Positions 1 to 7,591 are shown, numbered from the stretch's first letter. The stretch: DNA of 12,203 nt from Actinomycetota bacterium (GCA_020200675.1 JAIVIG010000035.1:1-12203), one strand, 5' to 3'. Notes: generated by a model from the sequence alone, not told the origin. A program made the numbers and translations.

Positions 1-75
1 CTTTAGCTCGAAGGCTCGAAGACGGCGACCTTCGCGCCAATCGGTGGCTTTGGAGCTATCGATGGAATCACTCAT
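1..75 (-). CDS. IS630-like transposase, N-terminal fragment cut by window edge
   Basis: Only the first 25 codons lie in the window, read from an ATG at 75-73 towards position 1. They contain K-A-T-D-W-R-E-G-R-R-L-R-A-F-E-L-K. To my recollection this is the opening of the first helix-turn-helix of IS630-superfamily transposases, where 'DWREGRR.RA.EL' precedes a 'GW.Q..IA..LGV' helix; that next helix is off-window. An in-frame TGA lies nine bases upstream (84-82), so this ATG is the only ATG/GTG/TTG start available in this frame. I see no good Shine-Dalgarno site. The other end of the element is outside the window, so terminal inverted repeats and the TA target duplication expected for IS630 cannot be tested. 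It could be intact or a remnant. Confidence 0.6.
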   Translation of the reverse strand, partial: MSDSIDSSKATDWREGRRLRAFELK

Positions 76-212
76 GCCAGTTCATTACCCGAGGTTCGCT
101 TCTTTATGCAGAGATCAGTAGTATAACAAGTGTATATACCGCGATAATCCCTGCCAGAGAAGAGAACCCCGTTATTGGAGCTGTTCGTTGTGAGCGCGGG
201 CTGGTTTGCGGG

Positions 213-220
213 GGTATGAT
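213..220 (+). promoter_or_regulatory. Candidate -10 region for accC (GGTATGAT)
   Basis: TATGAT at 215-220 is a good -10 hexamer about 52 bases before the GTG start of accC. No convincing -35 lies 16-18 bases upstream; the nearest TTGTGA (188-193) would need a 21-base spacer. The rest of 76-271 shows no supportable gene. Confidence 0.3.
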
Positions 221-271
221 GGCGATTGGATCGGTCAGGTGATTAGGACATGGGCGGGAGGTCGTAGCGCA

Positions 272-1609
272 GTGTTGAGAAAGGTTCTGGTTGCCAACCG
301 TGGGGAGATCGCCGTGCGCATCGTACGCGCCTGCCGGGAGCTGGGGATACCTTCGATCGCCGTCTACTCGGACGCGGACGAGGAGGCCCTGCACGTCCGC
401 CTGGCCGACGAGGCCGTCCACATTGGACCGGCGAAGGCCCAGAAGAGCTACCTGAACATCGAGGCCATCGTCGAGGCGGCCGGAGAGAAGGACGCCGACG
501 CGGTGCATCCTGGTTACGGGTTCCTCGCGGAGAACGCCCGCTTCGCCGCAGCCTGCGGGGAGGCGGGGCTGGCCTTCGTTGGTCCAGCACCCGAAACGAT
601 GGAGAAGATCGGCGACAAGTCCGCCGCGCGGCGGCTCGCTGAAGAGGCGGACGTACCGGTCGTACCGGGTACGGAGGGCAACGCGACGCCCGACGAGGCT
701 ATGGAGAAGGCCGGCGAGATCGGCTATCCGGTGATGGTCAAGGCGGCGGCCGGGGGTGGCGGCATGGGCATCCGGGTCGTCGAGGGCGAGGGGGAGCTCG
801 AAGAGGCCGTCAAGAAGGCCGGGCAGGAGGCCGAGGCGGCTTTCGGGGAGGGCTCGGTCTACCTGGAGAAGTTTCTGTCGGAGCCGCGGCACGTGGAGGT
901 GCAGGTCATGGGCGACGGGGTGGGCAACGTCGTCCACTTCTACGAGCGCGAGTGCTCGATGCAGCGGCGGCGCCAGAAGGTCATCGAGGAGGCGCCCTCG
1001 CCGGGGATAAGCGCCGGGACGCGCGAGGAGATCTCGCAAGCCGCCGTGAGGCTGGCACAGAAGGCGGACTACGCGAACGCGGGGACGGTCGAGTTTCTGG
1101 TGGACGAGGACGAGTCGTTTTACTTTATCGAGATGAACACGCGGATACAGGTCGAGCATCCCGTGACGGAGATGATCACCGGGATAGACCTTGTCAAGGA
1201 GCAGCTAAAGGTCGCGGGGGGCGAGGGTCTCTCGGTAGGGCAGGGCGAGATACCGCTCTCCGGACATTCCATAGAGTTCCGGATAAACGCCGAAGACCCG
1301 GATAACGACTTCTTCCCGTCCCCGGGGGAGGTCACGGCCGTCGAGGTCCCGGGCGGTCCCGGCGTGAGGGTGGATACGGCCGTCTTTGCGGGGTACCAGA
1401 TCCCGCCGTTCTACGACTCGATGGTCGGCAAGCTCATCGTCTGGGGCGCAGACCGTGAGGAGGCCCTCGCCCGCGCCCGACGGGCGCTGGAGGAGTACCG
1501 GCTCGAAGGGATAAAGACGACTATCCCCCTGCACCTCCGGCTCCTCGGCGACGAGGCTTTCCGCTCCGGCGAGTACCACACGGGCTACCTGGAGGGGCTG
1601 CTGGCCTGA
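272..1609 (+). CDS. accC: Biotin carboxylase subunit of acetyl-CoA carboxylase
   Basis: This cytosolic enzyme carboxylates biotin on the biotin carboxyl carrier protein, using ATP and bicarbonate. It is the first half-reaction of acetyl-CoA carboxylase in fatty acid synthesis. The 445-residue product matches the family length (about 450). In order: the N-terminal fold 'KVLVANRGEIAVRI' (residues 4-17), 'HPGYGFLAEN' (about 80), the glycine-rich ATP lid 'VKAAAGGGGMGIR' (about 157-169), 'ERECSMQRR' and 'EEAPSP', the catalytic stretch 'EMNTRIQVEHPVTE' (about 287-300), and 'FRINAED'. The GTG at 272 is preferred: GGGAGG at 256-261 is ten bases upstream and the product then begins M-L-R-K-V as in homologues. 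An in-frame ATG at 206 would add 22 unrelated residues. No carrier domain is fused and no accB or carboxyltransferase gene is in the window. A biotin carboxylase of a different acyl-CoA carboxylase is possible. Confidence 0.93.
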   Translation: MLRKVLVANRGEIAVRIVRACRELGIPSIAVYSDADEEALHVRLADEAVHIGPAKAQKSYLNIEAIVEAAGEKDADAVHPGYGFLAENARFAAACGEAGLAFVGPAPETMEKIGDKSAARRLAEEADVPVVPGTEGNATPDEAMEKAGEIGYPVMVKAAAGGGGMGIRVVEGEGELEEAVKKAGQEAEAAFGEGSVYLEKFLSEPRHVEVQVMGDGVGNVVHFYERECSMQRRRQKVIEEAPSPGISAGTREEISQAAVRLAQKADYANAGTVEFLVDEDESFYFIEMNTRIQVEHPVTEMITGIDLVKEQLKVAGGEGLSVGQGEIPLSGHSIEFRINAEDPDNDFFPSPGEVTAVEVPGGPGVRVDTAVFAGYQIPPFYDSMVGKLIVWGADREEALARARRALEEYRLEGIKTTIPLHLRLLGDEAFRSGEYHTGYLEGLLA

Positions 1610-1655
1610 GTTGATCGCGAGCGTTTCCGCCCCCATTCGGATTGCCGAGATCGAG

Positions 1656-2180
1656 CTAGCCGGCCGCTTTCAGCAGGAAATCTACGGCGGAGTCGAGGTC
1701 TTCGAAGAGGTGATCTGGACCGGCGTCGCGCAGGGCTTCCGCGGTGAATGCGCCCCAGCTCACGGCGACGCTCATGACGCCAGCGTCGCGGGCGGCGGTG
1801 ACGTCGAAAGGGGCGTCGCCGACATAGGCTGCTCTTTCGGGGGAGACGTCGCCGAGTAGCTCTAAACCCTTGAGGAGCGGGGCCGGGAGGGGTTTGTGCT
1901 CCGTGGTGTCCACATTCGGAAACTCCCGGATCAGACCCTCGTGAAGCTCATCGTTGTGGCGGAGATAGACCTCGAGGAGCTCTTCGGTCTTCTCGGGTTG
2001 GCCGTCGGCCAGGAGCTCCATCTGGCGCGGAAGGGGCTGGCCGACGTTCGCCAGGAGGGTCTCTCTATCGAGCTCGCGACCTAGGACCTCGCCGGTCGCG
2101 CGGCGCATGGATTCGTGGATGAGCTCCGTGGTGTCGACGATGGTGCCGTCGAAGTCGAAGAGGACGGCCTCCAGCGGCAT
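1656..2180 (-). CDS. HAD-superfamily phosphatase (PpaX/Gph type) with internal deletion of the motif II region
   Basis: The family hydrolyses small phosphomonoesters such as phosphoglycolate or pyrophosphate through an aspartyl-phosphate. Visible parts: motif I 'FDFDGT' with nucleophile D9 and acid/base D11, an alpha-helical cap (about residues 18-85), the motif III Lys in 'EHKP' (K96), and motif IV 'GDAPFD' (D122, D126). The product has 174 residues, while PpaX-type enzymes have about 215. The missing part is specific: 'IREFPNVD' should be followed by about 43 residues holding a 'LGIVT(S/T)K' strand (motif II Thr/Ser) before '(D)TTEHKP', but here the two join directly at about 1905-1912. Without motif II the phosphoryl group is poorly held, so the protein is probably inactive, although the frame is kept. 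It starts eight bases after the surE stop with no clear ribosome site, suggesting translational coupling. Family placement is firm; the substrate is unknown. Confidence 0.8.
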   Translation of the reverse strand: MPLEAVLFDFDGTIVDTTELIHESMRRATGEVLGRELDRETLLANVGQPLPRQMELLADGQPEKTEELLEVYLRHNDELHEGLIREFPNVDTTEHKPLPAPLLKGLELLGDVSPERAAYVGDAPFDVTAARDAGVMSVAVSWGAFTAEALRDAGPDHLFEDLDSAVDFLLKAAG

Positions 2181-2188
2181 CGCCGAGG

Positions 2189-2986
2189 TTAGCCGCTCTT
2201 CCAGAGCAGGCTCTTTACGTCCCAGGACTCAAGCTCTTCGATACCAGCCTCGTCGGTCAGCTTCAGGTGGACGGGGGTTACGCTGATCTCGCCGTTCTCG
2301 ACCGCGGCGAAGTCGGTGCCTTCCTCCTCGTGCCTTCCGGGGGGGTTGTTGTAGATGTCGTAGCCCACGTGTCCCTCCGCGTCCCTGACCTCGATGAGCT
2401 CGTCCGTGTAGAACCTGCGCCCAAGCTTCGTCACCCTCGCGCCCTTGAGCTCGCCCTGGGGCACGTTCGGCGCGTTGACCGTGAGTATGCGGCCCGGCGG
2501 GAGCTGTTTCGCGGCGACCCTCATGAGGCGCGCGGCGAATCCGGCCACGGGTCCGAAGTGGAGCTCCCCTTCGTGGTGGTCGTGCCAGGGGCGCTCGACG
2601 GCCAGGGAGACGGCCACTCCCGGGACCCCAATCACGATCCCCTCGAACGCCGCCGCCACCGTCCCGGAGTAGGTGATGTCGTCGCCCAGATTCTCGCCGT
2701 GGTTTATCCCCGAAACGACTATATCCGGCTCGAAGTCCATGAGCCCCAGAGCCACGAGCCGCACGCAATCAACAGGCGTACCAGTGCAGGCGTACCCTAC
2801 TACCCCGTCGGCCATCTCCCTCTCTTCGACGTGCAAGGGGGTGCCGAAGGTGATGGAGCGTCCCACGCCGGAGCGGTTCCTGTCGGGGGCGACGGTCAGG
2901 ACCTCTCCCACCTCCTCCAGGGCCCGCCTGGCGGCGAGCAGCCCGAGCGCGTCTATCCCGTCGTCGTTGGTCAAGACTATGCGCAT
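2189..2986 (-). CDS. surE: 5'/3'-nucleotidase SurE
   Basis: SurE is a cytosolic metal-dependent survival phosphatase that dephosphorylates nucleoside 5'- and 3'-monophosphates, and short polyphosphate in some species. The 265-residue product has all the SurE hallmarks: 'LTNDDGIDALG' with metal ligands D8 and D9, 'VAPDRNRSGVGRS' with S39, 'CTGTPVDCV' (about 67-75), and 'VSGINHGENLGDDITYSGTVAAA' split around N95, the fourth ligand. The C-terminal part ('VTPVHLKLTD', near the end) matches the usual dimerisation region. It is the first gene of a two-gene unit with the HAD phosphatase eight bases downstream. The ATG is preceded only by a weak GGCGG, but homologues begin with the same M-R-I-V-L-T-N-D-D-G. 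I see nothing unusual in the sequence. Confidence 0.95.
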   Translation of the reverse strand: MRIVLTNDDGIDALGLLAARRALEEVGEVLTVAPDRNRSGVGRSITFGTPLHVEEREMADGVVGYACTGTPVDCVRLVALGLMDFEPDIVVSGINHGENLGDDITYSGTVAAAFEGIVIGVPGVAVSLAVERPWHDHHEGELHFGPVAGFAARLMRVAAKQLPPGRILTVNAPNVPQGELKGARVTKLGRRFYTDELIEVRDAEGHVGYDIYNNPPGRHEEEGTDFAAVENGEISVTPVHLKLTDEAGIEELESWDVKSLLWKSG

Positions 2987-3035
2987 CCGCCGTCTACCGG
3001 CCCTTTCTGAGTGCGAGGTTCTTCACGGGGGAAAG

Positions 3036-3043
3036 ATTCTACC
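3036..3043 (-). promoter_or_regulatory. Candidate -10 region for surE (GGTAGAAT on minus strand)
   Basis: Read on the minus strand, TAGAAT ends about 49 bases before the surE ATG and is preceded by GG like other candidate -10 sites here. No -35 hexamer is recognisable upstream, so this is weak. Confidence 0.28.
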
Positions 3044-3070
3044 ATCCGGCCCGCGAGCCGCGCGGCATCG

Positions 3071-3098
3071 TTGCTTTGGTATCGAGATGGGGTATTCT
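3071..3098 (+). promoter_or_regulatory. Candidate sigma-70-type promoter for the pilB-like gene
   Basis: TTGCTT (3071-3076) and TATTCT (3093-3098) are separated by 16 bases. The predicted start, near 3105, gives a leader of roughly 75 bases. The site lies in the 195-base divergent region shared with surE, which otherwise holds no gene I can support. Confidence 0.45.
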
Positions 3099-3181
3099 GG
3101 TCCCGTAGATCGGTTGCGCCGAGCGTGGCAAGATTGTAGAAGGACCGTCTCGGTCGTGTAGCGTGGAGAACGGAGCAAGGT

Positions 3182-4869
3182 ATGAGGGACGCTTCCAGGG
3201 GTCGGTGGCCGGCGGAGAGGGAGTCGTCTCCGGGCGGGCGCATCGGGGAGATATTGGTCTCCCGGGGCAAAATGAGCGAGGAGCAGCTAAGAGCCGGCCA
3301 GGAGGCCAAGAGAACGGACCCCCGGAGGCTAGGCGAGATCCTGCTCTCCCTGGGCTTCGTCTCGGAGGAGGACCTGGCGCGGGCCGTGGCCGAGGCGGGC
3401 GGGCTCGAGTACGTGGTGCTCACCGAGGATTCGGTGGACCCGGCGGCGATACCGCTCCTGGGCGAGAAGGCGCTGCGCAAGTACGCGGCGCTCCCTTTAA
3501 AGGTCGAGGACGGCCGGCTCGTGCTCGCTATGAGCGACCCTATGAACGTCCTCGCCCTCGACGACTTGAAGACCCTCTCCGGGCACCCCATCCGTCCCGT
3601 CGTCGCGCTCGAGGAGGACATAAAGAGGCTCCAGGATCGCGTGTTCGGGATAGACGAGGAGGTCTCCGAGCTCTCAGAGACGAGCGAGGACGGCTCGCGG
3701 CGGGGAGAAGAGGGCGGTACCCCAACTCCATCATCCGCCGGGCCCTCGTCGAGGGCGCTTCGGACATCCACGTCGAGCCCCGCACGGACGAGCTCGTCGT
3801 ACGCTACCGAGTCGACGGCGTCCTCAAACGCGGCATGAGCGCGCCGTTGCGCCTCAAAGACAGCGTGATCTCCCGCCTCAAGATCCTGGGCGACCTGGAT
3901 ATCTCGGAGCGCAGGTTGCCCCAGGACGGGCGCTTCACGGTCGAAGCGGAGGACGCCGGCCACCCGGTGGACGTTCGCGTCGCCTCGCTCCCCTCCGTGC
4001 GCGGCGAGAAGGTGGTCTTGAGGCTACTCGCCCACGAGATGGCCAAGATAGGGCTCGAGGAGCTCGGCCTCCCCCAGGAGGCCCTGCGCTTCTACCGGAG
4101 CGTCTTCAACCGTCCCTACGGGGGCGTGGTCGTCACGGGACCCACGGGCAGCGGCAAGTCCACGACGCTCTACGCCACCCTGGGCGAGCTCAACGACGTG
4201 GAACGGAACATCGTCACGATCGAAGACCCGGTCGAGTACAGGATAGAGGGCATAACCCAGATCCAGATCCACCCGGCCGCCGGTTTGACCTTCGCCTCGG
4301 GCCTGAGACACATCCTGCGCGGCGACCCGGACGTCGTGATGGTCGGCGAGATCCGGGACCGCGAGACGGCGGAGCTCTTCGTCGAGGCGGCCCTCACCGG
4401 CCACATGGTCTTAGCCACGCTGCACACGAACGACGCCGCCGGCGCCCTTCCCAGGCTGACGAACATGGGCATAGACCCCTTTCTCACGACCTCCGCCATC
4501 GGCTGCGTCGTGGCACAGAGGCTCGCGAGGAGGCTGTGCGAGGGATGCAAAGAACCGATAAGCGTAAGCCAGGCCGTGCTCCGCAACGTCGGGTTCCCGT
4601 TCGACCTCTGGCAAGACGAGGAGATGGCGTTCCACAAGCCCGTCGGCTGCGAGAAGTGCCGCAACAGCGGCTACTCCGGGAGAGTAGGCATCTACGAGCT
4701 CATGCCGGTGACCGAGGAGGTGGAGGCCCTGGCCCTCTCGCGCTCCTCGGCCGACGAGATAGGGCGCGCCGCGGCGAAGTCGGGCATGACCCGCATGCGC
4801 GCCGACGGTCTCACGAAGGCTGCCCGGGGCGTCACCCCGATAGAGGAGATACTGCGTACCACGGTGTAG
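3182..4869 (+). pseudogene. PilB/GspE-type ATPase with MshEN c-di-GMP-binding domain, split by a frameshift
   Basis: This is the cytoplasmic hexameric ATPase that powers type IV pilus extension or type II secretion. Residues 1-175 (3182 to about 3705) form an MshEN domain with two copies of the c-di-GMP-binding repeat: 'RIGEILVSRG' from R20 and 'RLGEILLSLG' from R49. From about 3710 the homology continues one frame back: 'NSIIRRALVEGASDIHVEP', Walker A 'GPTGSGKSTT', the Asp box 'IVTIEDPVEY', Walker B 'DPDVVMVGEIRD', the His box 'GHMVLATLHTND', and two zinc-binding CxxC pairs (CEGC, CEKC). Joined, the halves give about 561 residues, the normal length, so one net -1 change between about 3690 and 3722 is the only lesion. 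The linker motif expected before 'NSII' (roughly APVVR.V) is also missing. Start: ATG with GGAG six bases upstream. No pilin, PilC or PilT gene is nearby. A sequencing error would give the same picture. Confidence 0.88.
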
Positions 4870-4930
4870 GACCGCGCGGCGCGGACCAGGAGAAGGAGAA
4901 AATATTAACACGAAATTCATAAGAATAGCG

Positions 4931-4959
4931 TGGACAAGAACACACCAATAGGGTAGCTT
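4931..4959 (+). promoter_or_regulatory. Promoter of gpgS, predicted to give a leaderless mRNA
   Basis: TGGACA (4931-4936) and TAGCTT (4954-4959) are separated by an ideal 17 bases. The predicted start point falls at about 4966-4967, on the A of the gpgS ATG (4967), and no Shine-Dalgarno sequence precedes that ATG. The 28 bases just before the -35 (about 4900-4928) are strikingly AT-rich for this GC-rich DNA and could act as an UP element. Confidence 0.55.
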
Positions 4960-4966
4960 ACCGCCT

Positions 4967-5986
4967 ATGGAGACTAACGAGAGGGGCCTTTACGCACCCA
5001 CAAGCATCGCGGAGTGGTTCGAGAAGCGTTCTTATGCCCACCAGGAGTTCGAGGATGTAAAAAAACTCGCCTGGCGCAAGCGCGAGCAAGCCTTATCGGT
5101 AAGCCTCGTCCTGCCGGGCCGTAACGTAGCAGATACGATCGGCGGGATCGTCGAAGAAATAATGGCCCTCAACGAGCAGGCGCCGCTGGTAGACCAGGTC
5201 CTCGTGGTGGACGCCGACTCGGCCGACGGCACCGCCGAGGTCGCCGCCGCGAAGGGTGCCGAGGTCTACTCCGAAAACGAGTTACTCTCCCACTACGGCG
5301 GCGCGCACGGCAAGGGCGACGCGATGTGGAGGAGCCTCTCGATAGCGCGGGGTGACCTCGTGATGTTCGCCGACGCGGACACGAAGGACTTCAAGCCCCA
5401 GTTCGTCTACGGTACTCTGGGCCCCATCATCGACGTGCCCGGAGTGCGCTTCGTAAAGGGGGCTTTCCGGCGTCCGTTCAAGAGCAACGAAACCGTCCAG
5501 CAGGACGGCGGAGGGCGCGTTACCGAGCTGACCACCAAGCCCCTCTTCAACCTCTTCTACCCCGAACTGACCGGCTTCGTGCAGCCCCTGGCGGGCGAGT
5601 TCGTCGCCGACAAAGAGCTCTTCGCATCCATACCGTTCCTCACCGGCTACGCGGTGGAGACGGGGATCATGATCGACGTCTACAAGAAGGTGGGCCTCGG
5701 CGCCATGGCGCAGGTGGACCTCGGCACCCGCCAGAACCGCCACCAGCCCCTCTTCGACCTCGGGAAGATGAGCTACTCGGTCCTGCGCGCCGTGGCGCGT
5801 AGGCTGAGGCAGGACGGTCGTCTGCGGCAGGTGCGAGATCCCTCATCGCCCGACTTCCTTTTCCAGTTCAGCGACTACCTGCACGCCGCAGCGACCCCCG
5901 AGGGTCTCGAGCTGCGCGAGCACGTCGAGGAGCTCGTAGAGCGCCCGCCGATGGCCGAAGTCCTCGCCGGAAGCCGGGAGCAGTAG
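4967..5986 (+). CDS. gpgS: Glucosyl-3-phosphoglycerate synthase / mannosyl-3-phosphoglycerate synthase (GT81)
   Basis: The enzyme transfers glucose or mannose from a nucleotide sugar to 3-phosphoglycerate. This is the first step towards glucosylglycerate or mannosylglycerate, compatible solutes for heat, salt and drying stress. The 339-residue product has a GT-A fold: 'VLPGRNVADTIGG' (48-60), 'VVDADSADGTAE' (80-91), 'GKGDAMWRS' (115-123), the metal-binding D-A-D (D136, D138), 'RVTELTTKPLFNLFYPEL' (184-201), 'QPLAGE', 'GYAVETG' with E231, and 'RQNRHQPL' with H259, the expected third metal ligand. Characterised Rubrobacter enzymes of this family can use GDP-mannose, so the sugar donor cannot be fixed from sequence. 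The phosphatase that removes the phosphate is not in the window. The gene converges on the matching glycosylglycerate hydrolase. No residue I would expect is missing. Confidence 0.92.
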   Translation: METNERGLYAPTSIAEWFEKRSYAHQEFEDVKKLAWRKREQALSVSLVLPGRNVADTIGGIVEEIMALNEQAPLVDQVLVVDADSADGTAEVAAAKGAEVYSENELLSHYGGAHGKGDAMWRSLSIARGDLVMFADADTKDFKPQFVYGTLGPIIDVPGVRFVKGAFRRPFKSNETVQQDGGGRVTELTTKPLFNLFYPELTGFVQPLAGEFVADKELFASIPFLTGYAVETGIMIDVYKKVGLGAMAQVDLGTRQNRHQPLFDLGKMSYSVLRAVARRLRQDGRLRQVRDPSSPDFLFQFSDYLHAAATPEGLELREHVEELVERPPMAEVLAGSREQ

Positions 5987-6028
5987 CCACCACCAGAGAC
6001 TGGCCGGCCAAAACTCGTATCCATCTCC

Positions 6029-6050
6029 GGCGAGCCCCGTGCGGCTCGCC
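6029..6050. terminator. Bidirectional hairpin terminator between gpgS and the GH63 hydrolase
   Basis: GGCGAGCC (6029-6036) and GGCTCGCC (6043-6050) form a perfect 8-bp stem with a 6-base loop, followed by TCTTTCGTCT on the plus strand. It sits in the 72-base gap between two convergent stop codons. The U-tract is imperfect, so it is best seen as a shared, partly intrinsic terminator. A separate 10-bp palindrome, TGGCCGGCCA, lies at 6001-6010. Confidence 0.7.
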
Positions 6051-6058
6051 TCTTTCGT

Positions 6059-7447
6059 CTAGCCGCTTCCGGCGGCGAGGAAGTCCAGGGCGACGGCGGC
6101 GGTCCAGGACTGGTCGGGCGAACCCAGAGGCTCGCCGGTGAACGGCTCGAAGTACTCCGCGAAGCCCCCGCTGGCCAGCTGCTCCAGGCTCGCTTGCCGG
6201 AGCCCCTCCGCCCTCTCGGGCTTACCAACGCGCACTAGCGCCCACCACAACAGCCAGTTCGCCACCGGCCAAGTGGGCCCCCGCCAGTAGCTGCGCGGGT
6301 GAAACCCCGGCTCCTCGGGGCTCGTGCTCGGAGGAACCGGCCACCTAAGCCTAGGGTTGCCACAAAACGACAAAGAGTCGAGCGTGCCCAGGAGGTCCGC
6401 GAGCCGCTCTTCGCCCAAGCCCCCGGCGATCAGGGGCGCGAAGCCGGCGACGGTACGTACCCGCACGGACTCCCCCGCCCTGAGGTCGTAGTCCAGGCAC
6501 AGCCTTAGCTCTGGATCCCAGCGTTCGTCGAGGCTCTCGCGTCCCCGCTCTACCCAGCCCTCTATCAGGGTGCGTTCGTCGTCGGGCGCGCCCACGGCCT
6601 CGGCTATCTCTAGTAAAGCCTCGTTGGCGGCGACCAGGATCGCGCTGAAGAGCACGTCCTTGACCAAAAACGGGTGCGACTCGTAGATCGTCGCCTCGTC
6701 GTAGCGTGCCTCCTTGAGGAGCTCCAAGAGCCACAGGTACAGATCGTACTCCTCGTCCGACGGCCGGTGGGAGGGGTCCGAGACGTGCTTTAGGTCGTGG
6801 CGGGTGTAGGGTGGCAGCTCCCCGACCTCGATCCCCTCCAGGGTGGCGTCCCACCTCGGGGAGTTGTCGGTGCCCGACTCCCAGGGGTGGTAGACCGTGA
6901 CCAGCCCCGACCCTTCCGGGTCACGGGCGGTGGTGAGGTACAGGTGCCAGGCCAAAAGGCGCGGGTAGGAGTCGCGCAGGAAGGAGCGTGCGAGTTCGAT
7001 CCGGCGCTCGTCCTTGCCCCGAGCGGTCTGCCAGATGCGCAGCACGGCGATGGCGTGGATGGGGGGCTGGCACAGCCCGCTGGTGTGCGGAGAGGAGGGA
7101 GCGTCCTTGGAGAGGGCCGCGGAGCTCCAGCGCTCCTCGTCGGGGAAGTAGCTCTGGGGAGGGGCGTCGGGGTTGAAGACGATGTGGGGCACCTTGCCGG
7201 TAGCCCACTGGCTGGCGAAGAGGGTCTCGAGCTCTCGCGCGGCGCGCCGGTTGTCCAGGTGGGCGAGACCGAGGGCTATGAAGGCGCTGTCCCAGCTCCA
7301 CTGGTGAGGGTAGAGGGAGGGACCGGGTTTGGTCCAGCTCTCGAGGTCGTTGCGGCGCAGTACCCCGGCCGCCTGCGGCTTGACCCCCGTGGGTTTCCCG
7401 CGGGCCGGTCCGGGCATGTCGTCTTCCGGTTCTGGTTTCTCTCTCAC
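6059..7447 (-). CDS. Glucosylglycerate/mannosylglycerate hydrolase (GH63)
   Basis: Family members (MgH of Thermus thermophilus and Rubrobacter radiotolerans, GgH of Mycobacterium hassiacum) hydrolyse mannosyl- or glucosylglycerate to sugar plus glycerate when the solute is no longer needed. The 462-residue (alpha/alpha)6-barrel protein carries 'LYPHQWSWDSAFIALG' (45-60), 'HPWESGTDNSPRWD' (187-200) with D194 as probable general acid, 'SYWRGPTWPVANWL', and 'GFAEYFEPFTGEPLGSPDQSW' near the C-terminus with E431 as probable general base. There is no signal peptide, so it acts in the cytosol. The start is uncertain: GTG at 7447 has no Shine-Dalgarno, whereas the in-frame ATG at 7417 has GGAAG five bases before it and drops ten charged residues. 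It converges on gpgS with a shared hairpin between. The substrate is probably the gpgS-derived solute. Confidence 0.9.
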   Translation of the reverse strand: MREKPEPEDDMPGPARGKPTGVKPQAAGVLRRNDLESWTKPGPSLYPHQWSWDSAFIALGLAHLDNRRAARELETLFASQWATGKVPHIVFNPDAPPQSYFPDEERWSSAALSKDAPSSPHTSGLCQPPIHAIAVLRIWQTARGKDERRIELARSFLRDSYPRLLAWHLYLTTARDPEGSGLVTVYHPWESGTDNSPRWDATLEGIEVGELPPYTRHDLKHVSDPSHRPSDEEYDLYLWLLELLKEARYDEATIYESHPFLVKDVLFSAILVAANEALLEIAEAVGAPDDERTLIEGWVERGRESLDERWDPELRLCLDYDLRAGESVRVRTVAGFAPLIAGGLGEERLADLLGTLDSLSFCGNPRLRWPVPPSTSPEEPGFHPRSYWRGPTWPVANWLLWWALVRVGKPERAEGLRQASLEQLASGGFAEYFEPFTGEPLGSPDQSWTAAVALDFLAAGSG

Positions 7448-7494
7448 GATTTTGTGCTGTTTCGTCTTTCGTTTTGGCTTTCGTCGCGATGCCT

Positions 7495-7523
7495 AGTCTA
7501 AAAAGGATCGGGGCGGCCTTCAA
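7495..7523 (-). promoter_or_regulatory. Promoter of the GH63 hydrolase gene
   Basis: On the minus strand TTGAAG (7523-7518) and TAGACT (7500-7495) are separated by exactly 17 bases. The start point would be near 7488, giving a leader of about 40 bases to the GTG or 70 bases to the ATG. It lies in the 144-base gap after the phasin-like gene, so the hydrolase is probably transcribed on its own. Confidence 0.5.
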
Positions 7524-7591
7524 GCTACTTTGCGCAAGGGAGAGCGTACCCCCCGAGTACGAGTCGCGCGTCAGGGTCGCCAAATCCCCAG

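Noticed and set aside
104..1159. A 351-codon minus-strand open frame over accC
   Set aside because: It is antisense to a gene with complete biotin carboxylase motifs, is rich in Arg/Leu/Pro as expected of GC-rich shadows, and shows no family motif.
1610..1655. Terminator between convergent accC and the HAD gene
   Set aside because: I could find no stem of useful length in these 46 bases.
3163..3710. A GTG start at 3163 for the frame carrying the ATPase domain
   Set aside because: Its first 180 residues are Gly/Arg-rich nonsense, while the other frame over the same DNA gives a clean MshEN domain from ATG 3182. The ATPase frame is real only after about 3710.
3690..3722. Programmed -1 frameshifting in the pilB-like gene
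   Set aside because: No X-XXY-YYZ heptamer in the right phase and no obvious stimulatory hairpin are visible; ordinary mutation or sequencing error is simpler.
4872..4884. CCGCGC-G-GCGCGG palindrome as a terminator of the pilB-like gene
   Set aside because: The loop would be a single base and no T-tract follows, so it is probably chance in GC-rich DNA.
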